Position numbers and translations under genes: made by a program. The notes below the pieces were generated by a model, which saw only the letters and a list, made by a program, of their open reading frames with translations, was not told where the DNA came from and searched no databases. DNA of 64,000 nucleotides from Alkalicoccobacillus porphyridii. GTDB lineage: Bacteria > Bacillota > Bacilli > Bacillales > Bacillaceae_D. The DNA is taken from positions 1 through 64,000 of the forward strand of contig NZ_VLXZ01000011.1 of assembly GCF_007293315.1 (NCBI RefSeq), given 5' to 3'. Below, in pieces: positions 26,741 to 35,579 of this stretch (within the stretch, counting starts at the first letter, position 1; the number at the start of each line of letters is the position of its first letter).

Positions 26741-26807
26741 GACATTAATCTCCTCTCTGATGTGCTTCTGCCGAGCCAATATAAGCGAGAGGTCAAAAAT
26801 TCAATAG

Positions 26808-26952
26808 AAAAAAGACCTCTGCCATGATATTGGCAAAGGTCTTGCTGAGCATATGTATAGCCATGCCAACAAAGCCGGCGGACGATGAGGCCCACGAAAT
26901 GACGACTTTGTTTCAGGTTTATCAATATAAACCTGACGCTACTCCCCTTTGG
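26808..26952 (-). ncRNA. yybP-ykoY manganese riboswitch
   Basis: Read on the minus strand, the leader begins AAAGGGGAGTAGC, the conserved start of the class, and ends in GCAAGACCTTTGCC. That end forms a strong terminator stem: AAGACCTTTGCCA with TGGCAGAGGTCTT (plus-strand positions 26812-26824 and 26831-26843), followed by T residues. The class senses Mn2+ and turns on exporters by preventing termination. Both ends, the terminator and the TerC gene right after it agree. I did not fold the whole aptamer. Confidence 0.85.
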
Positions 26953-27100
26953 AAGAAACCGATATGAAGTTAATATGATAGTATACCGAGACGAGAAATC
27001 TGTCAACTATTTCTTTTTTTTAGGCGGATTACTAGCACTCGAACCATAAAGGAAGATACACTAGAAAGGAAACTTAATTGGAGGGCAAGGAGTTTTTTAT

Positions 27101-27772
27101 ATGGAAGATCCTACATTAAAAACGGAAGAACCAGTCGTTTTAATCATGACTAGTGTTAAGGCAGAAAAGGAAGCGATTGAACGAGGATTAAAGGGTTCTC
27201 ACTTATTTAAGGTTGTGACCACAGGAGTTGGACCCGCAAAGGCTGCAGCAACCACGGCAGTAGAACTAACAAAGCATACATATAAGCTTGTTATTAATAT
27301 GGGCATTGGTGGAGGTTTTGTTGGAAAGGCGGGTGTGTCTTCAACGGTGGTAGCTGATTTAATTATTGCCGCTGATCTTGGTTCTGAATCGGAAGAGGGT
27401 TTTCTTCCTATTGAGGAGCTTGGCATGGGTCAATCTGTAATCGCTACAGACACGGTTAGTGCCCTTGAAATCGTTGAAGCGCTGAACAAGTTACAAGTGG
27501 AGGTCTGTTATGCACCTATTTTAACTCTGGCGACTGTTACCGGAACAACGTCTACGACGCAAGCATTGCAAGAGCGTTATCCGGAAGCGGCAGCTGAAGC
27601 AATGGAAGGGCACGGAGTAGCAACAGCTGCCGAGCTTGCAGACGTACCAGTTATGGAGATACGTACAATTTCAAATCAAATTGGTCCCCGAGACCGTGAA
27701 GCATGGAGAATAAAAGAGGCACTTCTAGCACTTGAGGGTGTTGGACATGCACTAACGGAGGTATGGTCATGA
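27101..27772 (+). CDS. mqnB: Futalosine hydrolase
   Basis: A 223-residue nucleoside phosphorylase-fold hydrolase (EC 3.2.2.26) that removes adenine from futalosine in the alternative menaquinone pathway. It shows VTTGVGPAKAAATTA, VINMGIGGGF, the purine-site region and MEGHGVATAAELADVPVMEIRTISN. MTA/SAH nucleosidases share the fold, but the C-terminal SNQIGPRDREAWRIKEAL and the mqnD partner support MqnB. Its stop overlaps the mqnD start (ATGA). Confidence 0.94.
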   Translation: MEDPTLKTEEPVVLIMTSVKAEKEAIERGLKGSHLFKVVTTGVGPAKAAATTAVELTKHTYKLVINMGIGGGFVGKAGVSSTVVADLIIAADLGSESEEGFLPIEELGMGQSVIATDTVSALEIVEALNKLQVEVCYAPILTLATVTGTTSTTQALQERYPEAAAEAMEGHGVATAAELADVPVMEIRTISNQIGPRDREAWRIKEALLALEGVGHALTEVWS

Positions 27773-28611
27773 ATATAGCTTTTTCCCCTTGTCCCAATGA
27801 TACATATGTGTTTCATGCATTGGCGCATGGTTTGATTCCAGGAGCACCAAAATTAGATGTAACCTTTGCGGACATTGACATTACGAATTCCCTCGCCGCC
27901 GATCATACGGGGCCAGAGGTGATGAAGATCTCATTTGCTGCTCTTCCTTGGGTTCTTGATAACTACGAGTTGATTCCTTGTGGTGGAGCTCTTGGACGAG
28001 GCTGTGGACCCCTTGTCTTAACAAAGGGAAGTCAGAATCCAGAAGCTCTAGCAGGTAAAAAAGTGGCTGTGCCTAGTGAGCGTTCTACGGCGTACTTATT
28101 GTTTAGACTATGGGCAGCACAAAACGTGCCAGGCGGCGTTGGTGAAATTGTAGTAATGCCTTTCCATGAAATCATGCCAGCCGTTCAAGATGGAAGCATT
28201 GATGCAGGGTTGGTGATACATGAAGCAAGGTTCACCTATCAGCAATACGGTTTACAAGTCGTTGCAGACATGGGTGAATGGTGGGAAGAGGATACAGGTT
28301 TACCTATTCCATTAGGGGCGATTATTGCAAAGCGTAACCAGGATACAACGCAAATAACCAAATGGATTCGTTCGTCTGTGGAGTATGCGTTTAACCATCC
28401 AGAAGCATCAAAAGAATATGTCTTGCAGCATGCGCAGGAAATGTCTGAGGATGTGGCGAATCAGCATATTGAGCTCTATGTAAATGAGTTTTCTCGAAAT
28501 CTTGGAGATGACGGCTATCATGCCATTGATGCCTTGTTATCAAGAGCGGCAGAGGAAGGCTTAGTACCAAAGGTAGATCAAGAGCGTTTGTATTCCTTAA
28601 AAGGGAAGTAG
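27769..28611 (+). CDS. mqnD: 1,4-dihydroxy-6-naphthoate synthase
   Basis: A 280-residue MqnD, a periplasmic-binding-protein-fold enzyme converting cyclic dehypoxanthinyl futalosine to 1,4-dihydroxy-6-naphthoate. The start FSPCPNDTYVFHALAHG is diagnostic, and IDAGLVIHEARFTY carries the conserved histidine region. The frame also opens at ATG 27763, but GGAGG (27757-27761) is only one base from it and seven from ATG 27769, which also gives a 4-bp overlap with mqnB. Other pathway genes (mqnA, mqnC, mqnE) are not in the window. Confidence 0.94.
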   Translation: MNIAFSPCPNDTYVFHALAHGLIPGAPKLDVTFADIDITNSLAADHTGPEVMKISFAALPWVLDNYELIPCGGALGRGCGPLVLTKGSQNPEALAGKKVAVPSERSTAYLLFRLWAAQNVPGGVGEIVVMPFHEIMPAVQDGSIDAGLVIHEARFTYQQYGLQVVADMGEWWEEDTGLPIPLGAIIAKRNQDTTQITKWIRSSVEYAFNHPEASKEYVLQHAQEMSEDVANQHIELYVNEFSRNLGDDGYHAIDALLSRAAEEGLVPKVDQERLYSLKGK

Positions 28612-28678
28612 GTCACGTTTTACTGTAGTGAAGAAAGGGAACGGCAATTGGAAAAGCCTGTGAAAGGAGAGGTTCAGA

Positions 28679-29554
28679 ATGTCTGAATTGGAATTTCAAC
28701 TGGTTAAAACGAATGGAATGACCCTTCATGCAGTAACCGCAGGGCCGAGAAATGGGCCGCTCGTTGTATTGCTACATGGATTTCCGGAATTCTGGTACGG
28801 GTGGCGCCACCAGATTAAACCATTAGCTGAGGCAGGATATCGGGTACTTGTACCGGATCAGCGCGGGTTTAATAAGAGTCAAAAGCCGGAAGGGATAGAG
28901 CCATACACTTTAGATACGCTGCGAGATGACGTCATTGGTCTGATTAAGCTATACAATCGTAAAAAAGCCCACATCATTGGACATGATTGGGGAGGAGCTG
29001 TAGCTTGGCATCTTGCTTCTACGCGGCCAGAATATGTAGAAACACTGATAGCAATAAATATTCCTCACCCGGCTATTATGCCAAAGGCGATGCTCACGCT
29101 CCCATTGCAATGGTTACGAAGCTCTTACATGGCATTCTTTCAGCTACCTGAGTGGCCAGAAAAATTGTTATCAGCGGATGGATTTGACGGTATGGCAAAA
29201 GGAATTAAATTATCAGCAAGTACAAATCAGGCCTTTACGCAAGAGGATCTCGATAAGTATAAAGAGGCCTGGGCTAAACCTGGTGCAATGACTGCAATGC
29301 TTAATTGGTATCGTGCAATCCGCGCAGGCCTTCCTGAAGGCTTTGCTCAGCCTGAACGAATCCAAGTGCCCACCCAAATCATATGGGGAGTGAACGATCC
29401 TTTTTTATCAAAGAAGTTAGCTAAAAAAAGCATCGAACATTGTGAGAATGGCAAGCTGACGTTTGTCGGGGAAGCCACTCATTGGGTGAATCATGAACAG
29501 CCAATGATTGTAAATCAACTTATCGCCAATCATTTAAAGGTAGTTGGTTCCTAA
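28679..29554 (+). CDS. Alpha/beta hydrolase, epoxide-hydrolase-like
   Basis: A 291-residue alpha/beta hydrolase of the epoxide hydrolase/haloalkane dehalogenase branch. The oxyanion motif HGFPEFWYGWR (33-43), the nucleophile Asp103 in GHDWGGAVAW, and a C-terminal histidine in THWVNHEQP are seen. An aspartate nucleophile fits epoxide hydrolases or dehalogenases rather than esterases. The gene stands alone after mqnD (67-bp gap). Substrate unknown. Confidence 0.87.
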   Translation: MSELEFQLVKTNGMTLHAVTAGPRNGPLVVLLHGFPEFWYGWRHQIKPLAEAGYRVLVPDQRGFNKSQKPEGIEPYTLDTLRDDVIGLIKLYNRKKAHIIGHDWGGAVAWHLASTRPEYVETLIAINIPHPAIMPKAMLTLPLQWLRSSYMAFFQLPEWPEKLLSADGFDGMAKGIKLSASTNQAFTQEDLDKYKEAWAKPGAMTAMLNWYRAIRAGLPEGFAQPERIQVPTQIIWGVNDPFLSKKLAKKSIEHCENGKLTFVGEATHWVNHEQPMIVNQLIANHLKVVGS

Positions 29555-29689
29555 GCACTAAGAGGCTGGGATAGAATGATATCTTATAAGAAAAAAACGA
29601 ACACAATGCCGCTGCAGAATGGGTTGCTTTTTATCTAGATTCTGCGTGTGTCACCTCACTTGATGCCTGCCACTCACCAAGCGGAGTTA

Positions 29690-29880
29690 AATGGAGGGCC
29701 GGCACTTGCGGGATGAAAAGAATATCACTGAAAAAGTCATGTAAGAATGAGCTGAATGGCGCCGCTACAGGAACCTCCATGGGTACGGCCTCAACCCTTG
29801 AAGTGGTAGGGCGTCACTTCAAGGTCGGTCTGCCATGTGCTATCCGGTGGAGCTGCGTTTTTCCTTCCGCGTATCACATG
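29690..29880. repeat. Dispersed structured repeat, copy 6
   Basis: It carries the GGGATGAAAAG...CACTGAAAAAGTCATGTAA block of copy 3 and a 10-bp hairpin A with arms 29796-29805 and 29815-29824. It ends just before a large ACCAAGA-type array. Frames found here have no ribosome site. Confidence 0.7.
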
Positions 29881-29927
29881 ATGATTTTCGTGCATTTCCG
29901 TTTTTTTTCGCTCACTGGCTTGATATT

Positions 29928-30362
29928 TCCGCTAAGAGCAACTGCTTCTTGCTAAATCACCTGCTTCTCTTGGTATGTAGGATTTTTCTCTTGGTAAGAG
30001 CTCCTGCTTTTTGCTAAATCACCAGCTTCTCTTGGTATGCAGGCCTTTTCTCTTGGTAAGAGCTCATGCTTCTTGCTAAATCATCAGCTCCTCTTGGTAA
30101 GTAGGCCTTTTCTCTTGGTAAGGGCTCCTGCTTCTTGCTAAATCATCAGCTCCTCTTGGTAAGTAGGCCTTTTCTCTTGGTAAGAGCTCTGGCTTCTTGC
30201 TAAATCACCAGCTTCTCTTGGTAAGTAGGCCTTTTCTCTTGGTAAGAGCTCTGGCTTCTTGCTAAATCACCAGCTTCTCTTGGTATGCAGGCCTTTTCTC
30301 TTGGTAAGAGCTCTGGCTTCTTGCTAAATCACCTGCTCCTCTTGGTATGTAGACTTTTTTCA
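29928..30362 (-). repeat. Minisatellite with regular 62-bp higher-order repeats
   Basis: About seven rounds of a 62-bp unit. Read on the minus strand each has three subunits, of about 20, 21 and 21 bp, starting AGCAAGAAGC, ACCAAGAGAAAAG and ACCAAGAGGAGC or a close variant. Rounds differ by a few substitutions but hold length almost exactly. It is the same unit as at 20.8 kb, in opposite orientation. Sixty-two is not a multiple of three, so no reading frame persists. Confidence 0.88.
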
Positions 30363-30447
30363 CTTTCCCCCCGACGTATCTACCTCATTTATACAAGCGA
30401 AGTATATTTTCGATGTGACAGCCACGCTCATTTATTTTAATACACTC

Positions 30448-30496
30448 AAAAAGCTGAAGAGTGAATGGAGAGACTCCAACCTTCTTCAGCTTTTCT
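30448..30496. terminator. Terminator downstream of the DUF3891 gene
   Basis: AAGCTGAAG/CTTCAGCTT encloses GGAG-AGA-CTCC; it is almost the same sequence as the terminator after tasA (13878-13930). Confidence 0.8.
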
Positions 30497-30537
30497 ATTA
30501 GTTAAATACTCCTGTCCCAACCAACTTCCTTTGGCTT

Positions 30538-31281
30538 CTACGGTAGAAATGTAACGGTTTGAGTATAGTTAGGTAATTGATCAAAAGAAAGTTGACTCTG
30601 CCTTTCGTTAAAAGCAGATTGCGGCAGGGTGTAGACGGGAAATGAAAGGGTTAACGGCTCGATAAACGGAAAAGGTTTTAACTGTATGTCCGTATCATTA
30701 AGCCATCTAGCGTGAATACCATCTGGAGCAAACGAAAACGTCTGAGAAAATCCATCTCTAAACCAAGAAACTTCATCAGACTTAGGAATGCCAGGAGGAT
30801 TCATACAAATATAAAGGGAGACATCATCGCAAAACTGCAACAATTTAAATTCCCTTTCAATATCTTCTTCCGAACCAGGCTGAAGCTGCTCCAGTATTTG
30901 CGTTTGCCTAAGCCTTTCCTGCTCCAAAAATTGTTTCACCTCAGGCTGAGAAGTAATTGTTCCTGAAAAGAAGGAGCAATAGTGTCTACTACAAAGTAGT
31001 GAAGCATAGGCGGATTGTTCTTGTACCTCATCCAACCCCCGAGTATAAGCCTGTAATTTGGGCTGGAGAGGGTAGGAGATAAAGTCATGCGGAAGGTTTC
31101 GTTCCGGGTCTTTTTCAATATATTCATCCAGAGGAATCCAAGCTCGATCATGTTCAAAAATCCCAACCTTCACCTCATCATGTACGGCCTCAATCCAATG
31201 CTCCGCTACCTTACCGGAGATATAGGCATGATCATGTTGTTTAATGCACTCTATTTCTTGTGCTTTTTGTCTGATTATCAA
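30538..31281 (-). CDS. DUF3891-family protein
   Basis: A 247-residue soluble protein that I place in DUF3891 (PF13030): it starts MIIRQK and continues with QHDHAYISGKVAEHW, EHDRAWIPLDEY, LLCSRHYCSFF and LLQFCDDVSLYICMNPPG. Conserved histidines and aspartates in an all-helical protein hint at an HD-like metal site, but that is conjecture. It lies 32 bp after the transglutaminase gene on the same strand and is followed by a terminator, so it closes the ATP-grasp/alpha-E/transglutaminase operon. Confidence 0.8.
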   Translation of the reverse strand: MIIRQKAQEIECIKQHDHAYISGKVAEHWIEAVHDEVKVGIFEHDRAWIPLDEYIEKDPERNLPHDFISYPLQPKLQAYTRGLDEVQEQSAYASLLCSRHYCSFFSGTITSQPEVKQFLEQERLRQTQILEQLQPGSEEDIEREFKLLQFCDDVSLYICMNPPGIPKSDEVSWFRDGFSQTFSFAPDGIHARWLNDTDIQLKPFPFIEPLTLSFPVYTLPQSAFNERQSQLSFDQLPNYTQTVTFLP

Positions 31282-31313
31282 AATAGCTCCCCCTATTAAG
31301 CATCCTCAGTAAA

Positions 31314-32165
31314 TTAAGATTCTAAAAGACCCACACTAACAGATACTCTAAGCTGTTGATTACCACCTTTATACACCCCTTGAACGGGACTGACATCGGC
31401 GTAATCTCGGCCGATACAAACGCGAACGTGATTCTCTAAAGCTTCTACATTGTTAGTCGGATCAAGTCCAATCCAGCCAATCCCTGGCGCCATAACTTCA
31501 ACCCAGGCGTGACTAGCAGCGTCGCCCACAAGTGCTGAATCTTCACCAACGTAAAGATACCCACTAACATATCTTGCTGGGATCTTGTGAGCTCGCAGAA
31601 TTCCTAGCATGATATGAGTGATATCCTGGCAAACTCCGTTCATCTGTAAAAAAGCATCACTGGCCATTGTGTTTACATCCGTAGTCCCTGGCTTATATTC
31701 AAATGTTTGATATAAGTACTCCATGAGATCCAAGGAAAATTGCAAAGGATTTTTCATTGGACCGATGTTGGTTGTGACTTGTTGAATTTGGTCGTAAGGT
31801 AGAAATGTATAATTCGTTTGAGTTAAAAAAGCAAGATACTGATTTTGAAAAATGGAAGAGATAAAAATTTTCTGCATCTCCATCGAGTAATCCAATTTGC
31901 GAATGAATGGGCTTCTTTGAATACTAACAATCGAACTAGTTTTAACTTCTAGTAATTGATGCTGCTCCGCAATAAAAAATGTCTCTACATGATTCCCCCA
32001 TAAATCAACGTGCGAAGATGTTAACGAGGAAGGTGTAATATCTGCCCGATATGAAATTAAGCGCTGACACTCGTCCGTTCGAGGCTTTAAGCGTATCGTG
32101 TTTAAGCTTTGCTCAACTGGAGAATCATAGGTGAACAAATTCGTATGAATGATCTCAAACTTCAC
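31314..32165 (-). CDS. Transglutaminase-like protein with N-terminal beta domain
   Basis: A 283-residue protein. The bacterial transglutaminase-like N-terminal domain (about 1-85) has TIRLKPRTDECQ. The papain-fold transglutaminase core has Cys in MNGVCQDITHIMLGILRA, His in SHAWVEVMAPGIGW and Asp in GLDPTNN. Start: GTG 32165, eight bases after GAGGAG; the GTG at 32174 overlaps that site. Such proteins are encoded beside alpha-E and ATP-grasp genes and may be peptidases or transferases acting on an amidated product. It is cytoplasmic; no signal peptide is seen. Confidence 0.9.
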   Translation of the reverse strand: MKFEIIHTNLFTYDSPVEQSLNTIRLKPRTDECQRLISYRADITPSSLTSSHVDLWGNHVETFFIAEQHQLLEVKTSSIVSIQRSPFIRKLDYSMEMQKIFISSIFQNQYLAFLTQTNYTFLPYDQIQQVTTNIGPMKNPLQFSLDLMEYLYQTFEYKPGTTDVNTMASDAFLQMNGVCQDITHIMLGILRAHKIPARYVSGYLYVGEDSALVGDAASHAWVEVMAPGIGWIGLDPTNNVEALENHVRVCIGRDYADVSPVQGVYKGGNQQLRVSVSVGLLES

Positions 32166-32224
32166 ATGCAGCACTCCTCAATATTGTCTCTTTAAAGAAG
32201 GCAATAAGTGATAGGTTTTAATAC

Positions 32225-33136
32225 TTATCCGACTTTTATTCCAGCATATTGTTGTTTAAAGAAGTCTTTTGATTCAGTGAGCGAAAAATGATCCAAGTGA
32301 AGATATTGTATGCGGTTTGTCATTTGCCATAGAACATCCTTGAGCTGTGTAGCGTAACCAGAACCTTGTTCACCCTCCACCTGTTTAATCGCATACCATG
32401 CATGATCCATACAGTAACGCAGAGATCGAGGGAAATTAGCATCAACGATTAAAAACGTGAAGACGTCCTCGGGTCTCATGTAGGCCATTTGCCCTCTTAA
32501 ATACGTATCAGAACCTTTTGTCAATTGAAGAGCGAGATTTGAATAATAACCCGTGTGATCCGGTTGTTCTTGAAGCCTGCTACAAATCGCATGAAGAATA
32601 CGCAGGGTGTGATCTGCCCGCTCAATCCAACAACCAATCTTAAACAAGCGATAATCTACACTACGGTTTGCGGTTGTTTCAATGACTCCTTGTACCGAGA
32701 GTGAAGTCATTTTAACACGGTGCAGTGTATTTTGTATATGATAGTTAGACCATTGGCTGTCCTTCCATTTGTTTAAATAAAGATAGAATTCATTGATAAT
32801 CATCCAAAAATCATTAGATAAATGATCGCGGCATTGTCTGGCATTTTCCCTGGTGATTTTAAGGCAGGAATAGATGGAGCTAGGGTTATCGGTCAAAAAC
32901 GTTAAATGATGGATGAGCTTGTCTAAATCAAAGCCTTCATCAGTCAGTAAGCTGCTTCGTTTATTAATTACTGCGCTAATATCAAGGATGACATCCCACT
33001 CATCATTCATTAGCTGATCTTCGTCAGATGCTTCTAGAGCTTGAATTAACTTAACGGATAGAACGTGTGCGTGGTTCTCAGCACGTTCTATATTACGCGC
33101 CATCCAATATAGTGAATCTGCTACTCTTAAAAGCAT
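32225..33136 (-). CDS. Alpha-E domain protein (DUF403)
   Basis: A 303-residue, all-helical protein. It starts with the diagnostic MLLRVADSLYWMARNIERAENHAHVL, repeats the pattern in the second half (FKIGCWIERADHTLRIL), and contains NFPRSLRYCM. Alpha-E proteins occur with circularly permuted ATP-grasp ligases, and a role in amide or peptide-bond formation has been predicted from genome context. It lies 12 bp after the ATP-grasp gene and has AGGAGG upstream of its ATG. Confidence 0.93.
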   Translation of the reverse strand: MLLRVADSLYWMARNIERAENHAHVLSVKLIQALEASDEDQLMNDEWDVILDISAVINKRSSLLTDEGFDLDKLIHHLTFLTDNPSSIYSCLKITRENARQCRDHLSNDFWMIINEFYLYLNKWKDSQWSNYHIQNTLHRVKMTSLSVQGVIETTANRSVDYRLFKIGCWIERADHTLRILHAICSRLQEQPDHTGYYSNLALQLTKGSDTYLRGQMAYMRPEDVFTFLIVDANFPRSLRYCMDHAWYAIKQVEGEQGSGYATQLKDVLWQMTNRIQYLHLDHFSLTESKDFFKQQYAGIKVG

Positions 33137-33148
33137 TTCCTATACCTC

Positions 33149-34591
33149 CTATGTTTTTAGTACCCACGTGTCTTTTCCTCCTCCGCCTTGAGACGAATTA
33201 ACAACGAGGGAGCCCTTTTTAAGTGCTACCCTAGACAATCCACCAGGTATCACATGTGTTTTTTCTCCGGACATTACAAACACCCTTAAATCAATATGAC
33301 ACGGATAAAATTGCTCATTCTGATAAGCAGGTGCCCTTGAAAGCTTAATGGTTGGCTGGGCGATATATTGATGTGGCTTGGCAATAATTTTTTCTCGAAA
33401 CAGTATAAGCTCTTCTTCATTTGCATGAGGACCAATTAACATGTCATAACCGCCCGAGGCACCAACATTTTTAATCACTAACTGATCCAGTCTGTCTAGT
33501 ACCCACTGTCTTTGTTCGGGGTCATCTAAGAAGTAGGTTTTAACATTTGGAATGATCGGTTCTTCTTGCAAGTAGTAGCGAATCATATCAGGGACGTAGG
33601 CATACATGGCTTTATCATCAGCCACGCCATTTCCTATGGCATTAAGAATAGAGACATTGCCTGCCTTAAACGCATTAAATAATCCTGGCACACCAAGGAG
33701 TGATTCCTTTCTAAAGGTCAGAGGGTCTAAATAATCATCATCAATTCGTCGGTATATAATGTCTACCCTTTCTGGTCCGTAGATGGTTTTCATATAAACC
33801 TTATGATCTTTAACCACTAAATCCGAGCCTTCTACAAGCTCTATGCCCATTTTTTGTGCTAAAAAGACATGGTCATAATAAGCAGAATTATATATACCTG
33901 GTGTTAGCAGCACAGCTGTTGCCTCTGAGCCTGAGTGATTTTGCGGCTTGTAATCCATAATGGCTTCACGAAGATACATCAACTGATTTTCTAATGTGTA
34001 CAAAGAATGTGATTGAAAGAACTCGGGATATACTTGGCGCATAACAAATCGATTTTGGTAGACATAGGATAAGCCAGATGGATTTCGTAGATTATCTTCT
34101 AACACGCAGTACTGTCCATGTTCATCTCTAATTAAGTCGATGCCAGCTAGGAAGATGTGATTCTGGATGGGGAATGGCAAATGGCGTAGGACTGAATAAT
34201 AATGGTTGTTGTTATAAACTAGTTCTTTGGGAATGACGCCATCGTGTAAGATTCGTTGGTGATGGTAAATATCTTCGAGGAACAGGTTTAATGCGTTGGT
34301 GCGTTGGATCATGCCTTTTTCAATACGTTTCCATTCGGAAGGAGGGATGATGATCGGAATAAAATCAAAGGGCATGGTTCGTTCGGTACCTGTATTATCT
34401 TGATACACGGTGAAGGTGATGCCCTGGCGAAGAAAAGATTGTTGAGCGAGCTCGTGTTTTTCCTTTAACTCGTTGGATGAGAACACATTCAACCTATTAT
34501 GAAAGTGAACATAATGATCCATAAGTGTTCCATCCCGTTGAAACATCTCATCATAGTAAGGGGCGGTCTTATAGGGTTTTAATAAGGTCAA
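33149..34591 (-). CDS. Circularly permuted ATP-grasp type 2 ligase
   Basis: A 480-residue protein of the CP_ATPgrasp_2 family (DUF404/DUF407). Key segments are YHHQRILHDGVIPKELV, LEDNLRNPSGLSYVYQNR, VDIIYRRIDDDYLDP, VIKNVGASGGYDM, IAQPTIKLSRAP and HIDLRVFV. It should ligate a carboxylate to an amine using ATP; the substrates are unknown. The start is TTG, after AAAGGA; no ATG is well placed. It is the first gene of the four-gene operon. Confidence 0.92.
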   Translation of the reverse strand: MTLLKPYKTAPYYDEMFQRDGTLMDHYVHFHNRLNVFSSNELKEKHELAQQSFLRQGITFTVYQDNTGTERTMPFDFIPIIIPPSEWKRIEKGMIQRTNALNLFLEDIYHHQRILHDGVIPKELVYNNNHYYSVLRHLPFPIQNHIFLAGIDLIRDEHGQYCVLEDNLRNPSGLSYVYQNRFVMRQVYPEFFQSHSLYTLENQLMYLREAIMDYKPQNHSGSEATAVLLTPGIYNSAYYDHVFLAQKMGIELVEGSDLVVKDHKVYMKTIYGPERVDIIYRRIDDDYLDPLTFRKESLLGVPGLFNAFKAGNVSILNAIGNGVADDKAMYAYVPDMIRYYLQEEPIIPNVKTYFLDDPEQRQWVLDRLDQLVIKNVGASGGYDMLIGPHANEEELILFREKIIAKPHQYIAQPTIKLSRAPAYQNEQFYPCHIDLRVFVMSGEKTHVIPGGLSRVALKKGSLVVNSSQGGGGKDTWVLKT

Positions 34592-34774
34592 ACAGCACTC
34601 ATCCTTTCTGTATAGTAGTTAAATACGTATAACTAAAAAGAACATTCGGAAAATACATTTTACTTCTAACCTCCCATTTTTAATACCCAATTTTCCTTTT
34701 TATAAACAACATGGAAGTAAATAGAGTTCATGATTGTGTGTAAATGATCTCGATGTAAAGAGAAGGTGGACGGA

Positions 34775-34945
34775 TGATGTTTTGTCTCTTCGGCTGCCGC
34801 TCCCGAAAATGGGGTCACGCTTACCGCGGGAAGGTAATGAGCTAACTCGACTCCGTCGATTTAGCTCATTGAACCTTTTCATCCCGCAGGTGTCGGCCCA
34901 CCATTTTCGTCCGCTTGGTGAGAGGTGGGCATTCAGGATATGAGA
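34775..34945. repeat. Dispersed structured repeat, copy 7
   Basis: It resembles copy 2. Hairpin B has 16-nt arms at 34836-34851 and 34855-34870 (two mismatched positions, loop TCC), followed by CATCCCGCAGGTGTCGGCCC. The frames that cross it are not credible genes. Confidence 0.7.
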
Positions 34946-35044
34946 GATGACACAAGTAGAGTCTATATAGCTTTCCTACGCATGAATGCTGGTATTTAAG
35001 TAAAGTTCGCTAGCATAAGAACACGGAGGAAGTGGAGTGTATCT

Positions 35045-35125
35045 GAGTATGGGTTTTCGGCTGTGCTACCAAAAATGGGGCCACACTTTCCGCAGGAGGC
35101 ACTTGCGATAATCTAACTCTGCACC
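35045..35125. repeat. Dispersed repeat fragment, copy 8
   Basis: It holds a GGCTGTGCTACCAAAAATGGGGC block resembling GGCTGCCGCTCCCGAAAATGGGG of copy 7 and a TTTCCGCAGGAGG piece. It is diverged and short. Confidence 0.5.
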
Positions 35126-35214
35126 TTATATCGAGGCCACCGAAAAAGAAGCTTTATATGATAGTGAACTTTCTTTTCAACAAAAAAACAGCCCTCATTT
35201 CTTTAGACAGGAAT

Positions 35215-35405
35215 GTTGGTCATTTGTCTGATCGGGAACATGAGCGGAAGGAGAAAACGTAGACTCCTACGGAACAGAACGCGTCTGAAGACATTGAAGT
35301 GGTGCCCTTCCACTTCAAGGGCTGAGGCCGTTCCCGTGGAAAGCGTAGGTTTCTCCTGTAGCGGTGTACATATGCTCATTTCTAGATGACTTTTTCAGTG
35401 CCTCC
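35215..35405. repeat. Dispersed structured repeat, copy 9
   Basis: It is very close to copy 1 over about 120 bp. Hairpin A has 9-bp arms at 35294-35302 and 35310-35318 with a 7-nt loop; one stem base pair is exchanged as a pair relative to copy 1. Copies 7, 8 and 9 together fill most of the 988-bp gap between the ATP-grasp gene and aroA. Confidence 0.75.
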
Positions 35406-35477
35406 CTTTTCGTTCAGTTGCTTAAAGGGCTTTCCCTTGAAGATAAATAGGATGGTGTTTTAAAGGTTTGTTCATAA

Positions 35478-35522
35478 AAAAAGCTTGTCGACACTGTTTT
35501 CCAATTTCGTCGACAAGCTTAA
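35478..35522 (-). terminator. Terminator after aroA
   Basis: AAGCTTGTCGAC at one arm and GTCGACAAGCTT at the other form a perfect 12-bp stem. On the minus strand it is followed by a seven-T run. Confidence 0.85.
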
Positions 35523-35579
35523 CATACGATTAAGTCCTATTTATTTTTGTACATACAGATCCCAATGTCTAAAATTCTA

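Noticed and set aside
34734-34943. Small basic ORFs across dispersed-repeat copies (also near 7.0, 13.5, 29.8 and 34.8 kb)
   Set aside because: They coincide with structured repeats, have no ribosome sites and are not alike between copies.
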